NCBI GenBank assembly: GCA_020354155.1
Contig: CP070644.1
Location: 2,392,706 to 2,403,875 of the forward strand
From: Nitrospiraceae bacterium
Lineage (GTDB): Bacteria > Nitrospirota > Thermodesulfovibrionia > UBA6902
Length of the DNA: 11,170 nucleotides
Reading direction: 5' to 3'
The notes beneath the pieces are model-generated. The model saw only the letters and a list, made by a program, of their open reading frames with translations. It did not search any database and had not been told where the DNA came from. Below are positions 1-6,670 of the stretch, piece after piece. Within the stretch, counting starts at the first letter, position 1. Every line of letters starts with the position of its first letter. Both the position numbers and the translations under genes were made by a program.

Positions 1-627
1 CTGCATCAGCTTGAAATCATGCTCTGTCCTTATCCTGGAATAAGAGGCAACTCTTTTTTCCAAAATGCATGCAAGCATTTCCTTTGAATATTCCTCGGTA
101 TCAGGGACCCCAAAGGCTGTTGCAGATGCCCTGTCTTCTTTGGGGCTTTCGTAATACTCAATAAACACACGATAAATATCAACCTTGTCAGCGTCACGGA
201 CCATCTTTAAAAAGAAAATACTCCTGTCATCAAAGTGAGGAGGTATTGCATAGGCGTTGTGGAACTGAACAACCCGCAATAATAAATTCCGCTCCTGTGC
301 CGGCAGCGCATGGAGTACATTTTCTTTCACCAGTACCCGCATGCCGAGCAATCCATGGTTTATTGATTTGCGGTCCTCAAATGTCGTGTATTGTGCATAC
401 TGAGAGAATCTTCCGATATCGTGAAATAAACCAACCGCTTCAGCCAGCATTATCTCGTCCCTGCTTAATGAAAGACCGGAGGCTATAGATACAATGTTTT
501 CAGCGACATGGAGAGAGTGATCAATTTTAAGCTGTATATTTCGACGGTCAGCCTCTTCGGTGTCCAAAAAAGACTCTGTATAACGGGTAAACCATTCCCG
601 ATATGCATGCAGGTCCCTGAGCGTCAT
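1..627 (-). CDS. HD-domain phosphohydrolase-like protein (3' end outside window)
   Basis: The frame is open from ATG at 627 to the window edge (209 codons, no stop), so the C-terminus is missing. The protein has an HD-superfamily metal-binding pattern: D36-H37 and H40 in an early helix, H69-D70 in the motif LFHDIGRFSQ, H91 (NHGLLG), H123 and D145/D147 (RDADKVD). HD proteins of this kind usually hydrolyse phosphate esters or nucleotides using divalent metals; the substrate cannot be read from the sequence. The start is supported by GGGTGAT about five bases upstream and by an ATGA overlap with the cbiE stop (624-626), which suggests translational coupling. No signal peptide or membrane segment is visible, so it is probably cytoplasmic. 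Its place at the end of a B12 operon suggests co-regulation, but a role in cobalamin metabolism is only inference. Family assignment is confident; function is unknown. Confidence 0.85.
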   Translation of the reverse strand, partial: MTLRDLHAYREWFTRYTESFLDTEEADRRNIQLKIDHSLHVAENIVSIASGLSLSRDEIMLAEAVGLFHDIGRFSQYAQYTTFEDRKSINHGLLGMRVLVKENVLHALPAQERNLLLRVVQFHNAYAIPPHFDDRSIFFLKMVRDADKVDIYRVFIEYYESPKEDRASATAFGVPDTEEYSKEMLACILEKRVASYSRIRTEHDFKLMQ

Positions 628-1385
628 TTATCACCCTGCATTATAATTACAACATTGGGATGGTCAAAGGACATGCCTGCAATCTCAACTGCTGTGCCTG
701 ACGTGATTTTCTCATCATCATATCCCAGCTTTTCACAGACATAGATGATACTTGTGTCATTGCGAACCGCAGGTGAAGCAATCTCTAACGTTGCAGATGG
801 TATAGATTGCTTCGTTGTTCTGACTTCTCCGGGACTCCTGGCAATGAAGGCCTCGGCTGCATCCAGCAATACCTGCGCGATCTTCTCGGGAGTATTTATC
901 TTGTCGGTCAGTATTGCTAATGTCCTGTGCTGTTTTAACAGTTCCGGCATCTCAGTGATTTCGTACTCCAGTTTTCGTCTCCGCTCCGGATCAGGCCCAC
1001 CGTGTAGGCTGAGAAAAAATGCATTCCCGGATGGTTCTTTTATCTTGGAAAATGCAACCTGGACGCTGGACAGGTCAGGAAAGACCTCTATTGACTCTTT
1101 CCCAATCTCGTCCCTGATCACCCTGCCGATTCCAAAGAACATGGGATCGCCGACTGCAAGCAGCGCAATGATCTCATTATTATAATTATTGCGAATATAG
1201 TCCTTTGTTTCATAAATATCTTTCAGGACTTTTATTCTCTCCTTGACTGTTTCGTATTCGTTGTAATCTTTAAAGGCCTCCAGCAGTCTTCCATTCGATA
1301 AAACAACTTCTGCTCTCAAGAGGGCTTCTCGTGCCTTTTTATCAAGAGGCCTGAAGCCGATTCCTATGATGGAGACCCTGTTCAT
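624..1385 (-). CDS. cbiE: Cobalt-precorrin-7 (C5)-methyltransferase CbiE, with an in-frame repeat insertion
   Basis: SAM-dependent tetrapyrrole methyltransferase acting on the corrin ring at C5. Visible family features are the N-terminal strand VSIIGIGF (4-11), the SAM-binding motif VGDPMFFGIGR (78-88), SSVQVAFSKI (106-115), FLSLHGG (124-130), the segment LAILTDKINTPEKIA (156-170) and the C-terminal YVCEKLGYDDEKITSGT followed by HPNVVII. It is CbiE only: the CbiT (C15 methylation/decarboxylation) domain found in fused CobL proteins is absent and must be encoded elsewhere. At 253 aa it is longer than the usual roughly 200-220 aa. The excess is residues about 180-211, encoded by a palindromic repeat (755-847), placed just before the strand leading to YVCEKLG. 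It follows cbiX by 25 bp and its stop overlaps the HD gene start. The ribosome binding site is weak. Confidence 0.9.
   Translation of the reverse strand: MNRVSIIGIGFRPLDKKAREALLRAEVVLSNGRLLEAFKDYNEYETVKERIKVLKDIYETKDYIRNNYNNEIIALLAVGDPMFFGIGRVIRDEIGKESIEVFPDLSSVQVAFSKIKEPSGNAFFLSLHGGPDPERRRKLEYEITEMPELLKQHRTLAILTDKINTPEKIAQVLLDAAEAFIARSPGEVRTTKQSIPSATLEIASPAVRNDTSIIYVCEKLGYDDEKITSGTAVEIAGMSFDHPNVVIIMQGDK
755..847. repeat. Palindromic repeat inserted in frame in cbiE
   Basis: Begins TGTCATTGCGAAC and ends CTCCTGGCAATGA on the + strand. The outer arms TCATTGC (757-763) and GCAATGA (841-847) are perfect inverted complements. The inner arms GAAGCAATC (775-783) and GATTGCTTC (805-813) form a perfect 9-bp stem around a 21-nt loop. 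The layout matches, from memory, a dispersed palindromic repeat family (CATTGCGA...GAAGCAATC...GATTGCTTC...GCAATG) common in many bacterial genomes. It is about 93 bp, a multiple of three, and encodes roughly residues 180-211 of CbiE as a polar stretch (around ARSPGEVRTTKQS) without stop codons on the coding strand. Confidence 0.8.
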
Positions 1386-1410
1386 CTATATCAAATTCTC
1401 TTAGGATACA

Positions 1411-1800
1411 TCAGGATTTCTGGTCTGTTTCAGACTGTATTCTCTCAAGCACAATCTCGGCAAGCTTTTTGTGACTGCCAAGGGGCCCGGTATATACAAA
1501 CTCAATAGCAGGGAATTCCTCTCTGGCCCGGTTTATTGTTTCTGGGATGTTCTTCGTAACATGGTGTCCGCTGCTCAGCAGAAAGGGGTGGACTATTATT
1601 TTTCCTGCACCGCCTGCTGCTGCTTCCCCTATTACCTTTTTCAGATCAGGCTCCATAAACTGAAGATAGGCGACCCGTATACAATCCTTCCTGCAGTCTT
1701 TATGCAGCATTGCATGCAGCATGTCTGCTACCTGGGAAGTTGTATCCGCTCCTTCCTCAGAACTGCCGTGCCCTACAATAATTATCACTTCATGCAGCAT
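1411..1800 (-). CDS. cbiX: Sirohydrochlorin cobaltochelatase, short form (CbiX-S)
   Basis: Inserts Co2+ into sirohydrochlorin, the entry step of the cobalt-early B12 pathway. The 129-aa product matches the small single-domain CbiX class that works as a homodimer. It starts MLHEVIIIVGHGS, with the chelatase histidine H11 in the typical GHGS motif, and has the second metal-binding region VHPFLLSSGHH (H71, H79, H80). I chose the ATG at 1800 because AGGGAAAG lies eight bases upstream and the family's N-terminal strand starts right there. The frame is open to an ATG at 1887, but those 29 extra residues lie largely inside the end of cobQ and resemble nothing in the family. The gap to cobQ is 23 bp. 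A related ferrochelatase (SirB-like) activity cannot be excluded by sequence, but the B12 context argues for cobalt. Confidence 0.88.
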   Translation of the reverse strand: MLHEVIIIVGHGSSEEGADTTSQVADMLHAMLHKDCRKDCIRVAYLQFMEPDLKKVIGEAAAGGAGKIIVHPFLLSSGHHVTKNIPETINRAREEFPAIEFVYTGPLGSHKKLAEIVLERIQSETDQKS

Positions 1801-1823
1801 AACCGTATCTTTCCCTGACCAGA

Positions 1824-3404
1824 TTATATGTCCTGTGCCATCTTTTTGAGGCAGGCATCCATGCCGACCTGTCGTAAAATGAAACAAATGTCCACTTTGG
1901 ATTTAAGAATATCGGCCCACCTGTCGATAGCCTTTTCTTTCTCCTGGAAATAATTGACCTGTACTTCTCTTGCAGGGAGCCCCTTTTTCAGCCTCAGCGA
2001 GTTTATGACAGCCGTCCTCAGACCATCGTTATCAAAGATGCCGTGAATATAGGTGCCCCACACATTGTCCTTTGCTGAACCGTCTAAAACATCATCGTTC
2101 AAACGGCTTATTCTGAATAAACCTACGTCCCCTGTTGTCTGCCCCATATGGATTTCATACCCCTTCAGGTGGTTCCATCTGCAGCTTGAAGTGCTTTCTA
2201 CTGCATCGAACCATCTTGGGCTGGTAATAGCAGCCGAGACCTGGCAGGTCGTCTTTGTCCTGTCAAGTGTGGTCTCTGTATCCAGAAGACCAATACCGCA
2301 GATCTCTTTCATATCACTCTCTACACCGAAAGGGTCCTGTATTTTCTGCCCAAGCATCTGATAGCCGCCGCATATACCTACCAGAGAGATGCCCTTCTTC
2401 ACCGCTGTTTTTACCGACTCCTCAATGCCGTGCTCTCGAAGAAAGAGCAAATCACTGACAGTGTTCTTTGAGCCGGGAACAATAATAAGGTCCGCATTGT
2501 TAATGTCTGCTTCGTCAAGAGAGTACTTTATCTCAACATCCTCTTCATACATGAAGGGATCAAAGTCAGTAAAGTTAGAGATATAACGCAACCCGAGAAC
2601 CACAATTTTGACTGGTTTATGGAAATCGTTTTTATATCGTGGAATCAGTCTTTCCACTGGTATGGCATCTTCTTCATGGAGACCAAGATCACCCATGTAA
2701 TCAATTGTACCGATCACGATTTTACCTGTCTTTTTTTCGATCATTCGCAGGCCCGGGCGGAGAATGTCCAGGTCACCGCGGAACTTGTTTACAATAAAGG
2801 CCTTTATATAGTCAGCATCGCTCTTTTCCTTCTGCGGCAATCCATCGATACTGTCCTTCAGCAGTTCAACAGTACCGTGAAATGATGCAAAGACCCCACC
2901 CTTGTCTATATCACCTACAAGAATTACCGGTGCATCTGCATAGCGTGCCACTTTCATATTCACGATTTCTTCTTCCCGTAGATTTATCTCTGCTGGACTA
3001 CCAGCACCCTCTATCACTATCAAGTCATATTTGTCAGCAAGCCTGTCGTAGGCTGCTGTCACAGACTTCCAGGCCTTTTTCTTGATGTCATAATATTCTG
3101 TGGCCTTCATATTTGCGTATACTTTTCCGTCAAGAATTACCTGGCAACCAGAGTGTGACGTTGCCTTGAGGAGAACAGGGTTCATATCATTTGATGGTTC
3201 TACTCCGGCAGCCTCTGCCTGAAAGGCCTGTGCCCTGCCTATCTCTCCGCCCTCTTTTGTTATAAAGGAGTTGAGCGCCATGTTCTGGCCCTTAAAGGGT
3301 GCAACCTTTATACCAAGATCCCTGAATATCCTGCACAACCCCGCAACGACCACACTCTTTCCAGCGCCTGAACCCGTTCCCTGTATCATTATCGCTTTCG
3401 CCAC
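1824..3404 (-). CDS. cobQ: Cobyric acid synthase (CobQ/CbiP)
   Basis: ATP-dependent, glutamine-using amidase that converts adenosylcobyrinic acid a,c-diamide to adenosylcobyric acid by amidating four side chains. Numbered from the GTG start (526 aa), the N-terminal dethiobiotin-synthetase-like domain shows the P-loop GTGSGAGKS (9-17), KGQNMALNS, VIEGAGSPAEINL and VGDIDKGGVF. The C-terminal class I glutamine amidotransferase domain shows GICGGYQMLG with the nucleophile C345, GYEIHMG, and GTYIHGIFD with the catalytic H454. The GTG at 3404 is preferred: it shares one base with the cobC stop (TAGTG), has GGTGA just upstream, and gives the family N-terminus (M)AKAIMIQGTGS. An in-frame ATG at 3428 has no ribosome binding site. 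Length is normal for the family. The long sequence is intact. Confidence 0.96.
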   Translation of the reverse strand: MAKAIMIQGTGSGAGKSVVVAGLCRIFRDLGIKVAPFKGQNMALNSFITKEGGEIGRAQAFQAEAAGVEPSNDMNPVLLKATSHSGCQVILDGKVYANMKATEYYDIKKKAWKSVTAAYDRLADKYDLIVIEGAGSPAEINLREEEIVNMKVARYADAPVILVGDIDKGGVFASFHGTVELLKDSIDGLPQKEKSDADYIKAFIVNKFRGDLDILRPGLRMIEKKTGKIVIGTIDYMGDLGLHEEDAIPVERLIPRYKNDFHKPVKIVVLGLRYISNFTDFDPFMYEEDVEIKYSLDEADINNADLIIVPGSKNTVSDLLFLREHGIEESVKTAVKKGISLVGICGGYQMLGQKIQDPFGVESDMKEICGIGLLDTETTLDRTKTTCQVSAAITSPRWFDAVESTSSCRWNHLKGYEIHMGQTTGDVGLFRISRLNDDVLDGSAKDNVWGTYIHGIFDNDGLRTAVINSLRLKKGLPAREVQVNYFQEKEKAIDRWADILKSKVDICFILRQVGMDACLKKMAQDI

Positions 3405-4057
3405 TATTTCACCACGTAATTGAGACATCGGATGGTCGGGTAGTCCCAGAGTTCAATTATGTTTAACGCCCCGAAATCCTGCTCTATTTTGAATATGTTT
3501 TCTAGTGGTACCCCGAGCATCTCACAGAGAATAACCCTGATGATGCCTCCGTGAGAAACTATAGCGATTGCTTCATCCATATGGTTTCTGATAATTTCAT
3601 TCCATGCTTTCAGTGCCCGGTCTCTGACATCAAGAGTGTTTTCTCCTTCTATAGGACTATACTCAAGGGGGTTGTCAGCCCAGGCCCTGAATGCGTCAGG
3701 ATATTTTTCTTCTATCTCGCTGAAGGTCATCCCTTCCCAAACACCGAAGCTTCTCTCTTTTAAATTTTCAATAACAACAGGTTTCAGCTTGAAGGGCTCG
3801 GCAATTATTTCTGCGCTCTTCAGGGCACGGCTCAGTCCGGATGAATAAACGGCGTTCAGACCGTTCAAGCTGTTCAAACGGTTTGAACTGTTTAAACTAT
3901 TTGACCGGCTTGAACAATAGTGAACAATATACTCCGACAATCTCTGTATCTGTTTGATTCCATTAGCAGATAACGGTACATCTATATGCCCCTTGTAGCG
4001 CTTCTCTTCAGCGTCTTCTGTCTCGCCGTGTCGTATCAGATAGATTGTTGCAGCCAT
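3404..4057 (-). CDS. cobC: Alpha-ribazole phosphatase CobC (histidine phosphatase family), with in-frame tripeptide repeats
   Basis: Removes the 5'-phosphate in nucleotide-loop assembly (alpha-ribazole-5'-P or adenosylcobalamin-5'-P). It is a phosphoglycerate-mutase-like enzyme with the catalytic motif LIRHGET (H10), YKGHIDVPLS, AVYSSGLSRALKSAEII, ERSFGVWEGM and the second catalytic histidine H169 in IVSHGG. Residues about 49-68 are an insertion of (S/R/G)-(L/S)-N tripeptides encoded by a 9-bp-period repeat (3854-3916). It lies between the first helix (QRLSEYIVHY) and the strand AVYSS, a loop that is normally short, so activity is probably retained. The start overlaps cobS by 22 bp and has GGTGA upstream. 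A general phosphoglycerate-mutase-like phosphatase is the alternative, but position inside cobU-T-S-C-Q supports CobC. Confidence 0.9.
   Translation of the reverse strand: MAATIYLIRHGETEDAEEKRYKGHIDVPLSANGIKQIQRLSEYIVHYCSSRSNSLNSSNRLNSLNGLNAVYSSGLSRALKSAEIIAEPFKLKPVVIENLKERSFGVWEGMTFSEIEEKYPDAFRAWADNPLEYSPIEGENTLDVRDRALKAWNEIIRNHMDEAIAIVSHGGIIRVILCEMLGVPLENIFKIEQDFGALNIIELWDYPTIRCLNYVVK
3854..3916. repeat. 9-bp-period tandem repeat inside cobC (7 units)
   Basis: Seven consecutive 9-bp units, starting at 3854, 3863, 3872, 3881, 3890, 3899 and 3908. Typical units are GTTCAAACG, GTTTGAACT and GTTTAAACT. The consensus GTTYRAAC is itself an 8-bp palindrome plus one variable base, so neighbouring units are inverted as well as direct repeats. 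Nine bases equal three codons, so any number of units keeps the frame; in CobC they read as repeated x-L/S-N tripeptides. Confidence 0.9.
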
Positions 4058-4821
4058 ATCACCGTTATGAAGAGAAAGATCAGTCTCGTAATTTCATTCA
4101 CCGCTCCAAGAGTATCTCCTGTTAAGCCGTCAAAATGCCTCTTTGAAAACCATACAGCCAGAACACTGAGGCCATAGAGAGCAGGGAATAGCATCATGGA
4201 GAAGAAGATAAAAAGGTTCATGCTCGAAAAGAATATCCCAACTGCAAGTGCAATAGTAAACAGTATGAGCGTTGATACCAGCAGTTCTCTGTTGCCAGTG
4301 TTTTCAATAAAGAGTCTGCCCAGCCCGTCCTGTCGTGCGGATCGGCCGTAACATAATGCCGGCACCATTGCCCAACGGGTAGAGACTGTCATCAGAAGGA
4401 GGATTGCATAGTATAGATTCCCTGCTGAATAAAAATGTACTGCATTGAGCATGACATAACTCAACAGCAGGCTCATGACAATCGCGATGACCCCTATGGG
4501 CCCGATGGAACTGTCTTTCATAATCAAAAGTTTCTTTTCCCTGTCGCCTCTCGATGCGATTGCGTCAAAGGTATCTGCAAGACCATCCAGATGGAGGCCG
4601 CCGTTCAGTATGAGCAGTATGAATACAATCAGTGCATTAACAACCTGGGAAGGCAGAATGCTCATAAAGAGCATGGCAATAACAGCAACAACTATCCCTT
4701 CAGCAAGTCCCGCAACAGGGAAATAGGTCGAAGAGCTGCCTATCTCTTTTTCAGAGGCGCCCTCCCCTCCTTTTAAGGGAACGATCGTTAAAAACTGCAG
4801 TGCGATTAAAAGTTTTCTCAT
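4036..4821 (-). CDS. cobS: Cobalamin synthase CobS (adenosylcobinamide-GDP ribazoletransferase)
   Basis: Integral inner-membrane enzyme that joins adenosylcobinamide-GDP with alpha-ribazole (or its phosphate), the last condensation of nucleotide-loop assembly. The 261-aa product has the family start LLIALQFLTIVPL (4-16), STYFPVAGL (31-39), the conserved acidic motif GLHLDGLADTFDA (76-87) thought to bind metal and substrate, and MKDSSIGPIGV (101-111). Several hydrophobic membrane segments follow. The C-terminal FDGLTGDTLGAVNE motif is also typical. Length is standard. The start has only a poor ribosome binding site, and the 72-bp gap to cobT upstream is mostly a 9-bp tandem repeat. Its end overlaps cobC by 22 bp. 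Confidence 0.95.
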   Translation of the reverse strand: MRKLLIALQFLTIVPLKGGEGASEKEIGSSSTYFPVAGLAEGIVVAVIAMLFMSILPSQVVNALIVFILLILNGGLHLDGLADTFDAIASRGDREKKLLIMKDSSIGPIGVIAIVMSLLLSYVMLNAVHFYSAGNLYYAILLLMTVSTRWAMVPALCYGRSARQDGLGRLFIENTGNRELLVSTLILFTIALAVGIFFSSMNLFIFFSMMLFPALYGLSVLAVWFSKRHFDGLTGDTLGAVNEITRLIFLFITVIWLQQSI

Positions 4822-4831
4822 TGTCTATAAT

Positions 4832-4885
4832 GTTGAACCCGTTTAAGCCGTTCAAACTGTTTGAACTGGTTGACCGGTTTGCACT
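4832..4885. repeat. 9-bp-period tandem repeat between cobT and cobS (6 units)
   Basis: Six units of nine bases starting at 4832, such as GTTCAAACT (4850-4858) and GTTTGAACT (4859-4867). The two central units match the central units inside cobC (3872-3889) at 17 of 18 positions, so this is the same family. In the transcript, GTTCAA and TTGAAC from the central units can close a hairpin with a 5-nt loop (ACAGT). The array takes up most of the untranslated gap upstream of cobS. Confidence 0.88.
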
Positions 4886-4893
4886 GTTTCTCC

Positions 4894-5955
4894 TTAGTCG
4901 TTCTGTTCTGATACCGCCGCTTCCTCAAAGGTGGCCATTTCTTTATATATCTTCAAGCCGGCATCAATGAGGAGCATGGCAAGCGCTGCCCCGGTACCCT
5001 CTCCCAGTCTCAAGTCGAGATCAAGTATGGGACGCAAACCTATTTTATCAAGCATCGCCCTGTGGCCGATCTCCTGGGACATATGGGAGGCAAACATGTA
5101 GTCTTTTGTTTTCGCATTGATATCGTAGGCAATCAGCGCCCCAGCTGTCGAGATAAATCCATCAATGACAACAGGAATTTTGTTTGCTGCAGCACCGAGG
5201 ACCAGACCTGCAATCCCTCCTATTTCCGTACCGCCTATCTTGGCAAGCACATCAACAGGGTTTGAGGCATCAGGTCTATTGATTGCAATGGCATCCTTTA
5301 TAACCTGTACCTTATTTGTCCATGCATCATCATTAATACCAGTACCCCTGCCTGTAATGTCTTCAACAGACACTCCGGTCAGAACATTGGTAATGGCGCT
5401 TGAAGGAGTTGTGTTCGCTATTCCCATATCACCTGTACCAAATATTTTATATCCCTTCTCCGCATACACATTCGCGATCTCTATCCCTGTTTCTATACAT
5501 TTCCTGGCCTCAGCATTCGTCATCGCAGGTCCTCTCCTCATGTTCTTCGTACCGGAAACCACCTTTCGGGAAAAAAATCGTTCATTTTGAAGCCCTCCGA
5601 AATCATGGTCAACACCGATATCCACAACAACCACCTCGGCGCCTGCATGACGAGCAAGCACATTAATGCCTGCTCCCCCGTTTATAAAATTAAGCACCAT
5701 TTGGGGAGTAACCTCTTTTGGAAAGGCAGAGACTCCCTCGTCCGCAACGCCGTGATCACCGGCAAAGGTAAACACTACTTTCCTGTCCAGCTCCGGCATA
5801 GGTGTTTCCATAATTGCAACAAGCTGCTTCGCAAACTCCTCGAGCCTCCCCAGGCTTCCCTGGGGTTTTGTAAGGCTGTCCAGCCTGTGCTGCGCCGCTT
5901 CAGCGAATTTGCCGTTGGTGTTTGTTATGCCAGTTACAACTGTATTGAAATCCAT
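4894..5955 (-). CDS. cobT: Nicotinate-nucleotide:dimethylbenzimidazole phosphoribosyltransferase CobT
   Basis: Makes alpha-ribazole-5'-phosphate from nicotinate mononucleotide and a lower-ligand base. The 353-aa product is full length. It shows the substrate region LTKPQGSLGRLEE (28-40), FTFAGDHGVADEGVSAFP (62-79), INGGAGINVLARHAG (91-105), FGTGDMGIANTTPSSAI (172-188) and the signature LRLGEGTGAALAM (315-327), in which E319 corresponds to the catalytic glutamate (E317 in Salmonella CobT). The start has a strong AGGAGG a few bases upstream. The 112-bp gap to cobU holds a palindromic repeat. The base actually used (dimethylbenzimidazole or another) cannot be predicted; no bza or bluB gene is in the window. 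Confidence 0.97.
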   Translation of the reverse strand: MDFNTVVTGITNTNGKFAEAAQHRLDSLTKPQGSLGRLEEFAKQLVAIMETPMPELDRKVVFTFAGDHGVADEGVSAFPKEVTPQMVLNFINGGAGINVLARHAGAEVVVVDIGVDHDFGGLQNERFFSRKVVSGTKNMRRGPAMTNAEARKCIETGIEIANVYAEKGYKIFGTGDMGIANTTPSSAITNVLTGVSVEDITGRGTGINDDAWTNKVQVIKDAIAINRPDASNPVDVLAKIGGTEIGGIAGLVLGAAANKIPVVIDGFISTAGALIAYDINAKTKDYMFASHMSQEIGHRAMLDKIGLRPILDLDLRLGEGTGAALAMLLIDAGLKIYKEMATFEEAAVSEQND

Positions 5956-5986
5956 GCTATCCTCCTCGTGAACTTGTATTATTCAT

Positions 5987-6055
5987 TGTCATCCTCGGAC
6001 TTGATCCGGGGATCCAGTCTTTTTTTCTGGATTCCGCATCAAATGCGGAATGACA
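5987..6055. repeat. Palindromic element between cobU and cobT
   Basis: The outer arms TGTCAT (5987-5992) and ATGACA (6050-6055) are complementary. GGATCCAG and CTGGATTCC flank a T-rich centre and also pair. Two internal hairpins are visible: TCGGA-CTTGA-TCCGG on the left and the perfect ATTCCGCAT-CAA-ATGCGGAAT on the right. The whole can fold as a cloverleaf or cruciform. From memory it matches a widespread intergenic repeat type with TGTCATCC/GGAATGACA ends. It is too short to encode a transposase and would be mobilised in trans, if at all. It may also stabilise or attenuate the transcript between cobU and cobT. Confidence 0.82.
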
Positions 6056-6067
6056 GAACTGCTGCTT

Positions 6068-6655
6068 TTATTTAATTTTCACCGGTATCCCCGCTGCTAC
6101 CATATAAACCTCATCTGCAGCCTCTGCCACTTTCTGGTTCAGAAAACCCGCCAGGTCCCTGAACTCGCGAGCCAGAGGATTTTCCGGCACTATTCCCATA
6201 CCCACCTCGTTGGAAACGATATACAGATTACAGAACCCCGATTTCAGAGAAGAGTCAGAAGAATTTTTCATCTGGTTTAAAGTATGAACAAATTCATTCA
6301 TATTCTCATATATCATTTCTTGTCTGCTGTCTGTTGTCTTGGTTCTTTGATCTGTGTTCTGTGTTCTCGTCATAATGTTTGACAGCCAGAGTGTCAGGCA
6401 ATCAATCACGATTACAGTATATTTACCATGACTGTTTAACACAGTCTCTGCCAGTCTCACAGGCTCCTCACAGGTAACCCATTCCGTTCCCCTGTCTTCT
6501 CTGTGCTGTTGTATCCTGTCCTGCATTTCAGCATCCAGCGCTTCGCCTGTTGCAATGTATGCCCTGGGCCCCCTGGTCTCTGCGGCTTTATTCAGTACAA
6601 AAGAACTTTTTCCGCTTCTTGCTCCGCCTATGACGAAGGTGATCTTAGCAGACAT
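6068..6655 (-). CDS. cobU: Adenosylcobinamide kinase / GTP:adenosylcobinamide-phosphate guanylyltransferase CobU, with in-frame heptamer repeat
   Basis: Bifunctional enzyme that phosphorylates adenosylcobinamide and then transfers GMP to give AdoCbi-GDP, the CobS substrate. The 195-aa product has the P-loop FVIGGARSGKSSF (7-19), YIATGEALDAEM (33-44), RIQQHREDRG with H51 matching the guanylylated histidine (H46 in Salmonella CobU), VIDCLTLWLSNIM (83-95), and the signature SNEVGMGIVPENPLAREFRD plus LNQ near the C-terminus. Residues about 96-112 are a polar insertion encoded by a 7-bp-period repeat (6323-6371), in the variable loop after TLWLSN. The start has AGGAG seven bases upstream and follows tonB by 15 bp. 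Confidence 0.95.
   Translation of the reverse strand: MSAKITFVIGGARSGKSSFVLNKAAETRGPRAYIATGEALDAEMQDRIQQHREDRGTEWVTCEEPVRLAETVLNSHGKYTVIVIDCLTLWLSNIMTRTQNTDQRTKTTDSRQEMIYENMNEFVHTLNQMKNSSDSSLKSGFCNLYIVSNEVGMGIVPENPLAREFRDLAGFLNQKVAEAADEVYMVAAGIPVKIK
6323..6371. repeat. 7-bp-period tandem repeat inside cobU (about 7 units)
   Basis: TCT recurs exactly every seven bases at 6323, 6330, 6337, 6344, 6351, 6358 and 6365 on the + strand. Units include TCTGTTG and two identical TCTGTGT copies; on the coding strand the unit is close to GAACACA. Seven is not a multiple of three, so a single-unit change would shift the frame. The coding strand nevertheless has no stop, and the reading frame continues into conserved CobU sequence on both sides. 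Confidence 0.82.
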
Positions 6656-6670
6656 CAGATAGCTCCTGCT

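Noticed and set aside
1801..1887. A longer N-terminus for CbiX starting at 1887.
   Set aside because: It overlaps the end of cobQ, resembles no family sequence and lacks a ribosome site, while ATG 1800 has AGGGAAAG at good spacing.
3405..3428. An ATG start for cobQ at 3428.
   Set aside because: There is no ribosome site upstream. The GTG at 3404 overlaps the cobC stop, has GGTGA upstream and gives the usual family N-terminus.
3451..3467. GTTCAATT followed by GTTTAAC near the end of cobC, looking like the 9-bp repeat.
   Set aside because: The spacing is 10 bp, there are only two units, and it encodes the ordinary CobC segment ALNIIEL.
3854..3916. Possible CRISPR array or phage attachment site in the nonamer repeats.
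   Set aside because: Units are 9 bp with no spacers, and no cas, integrase or tRNA gene is nearby.
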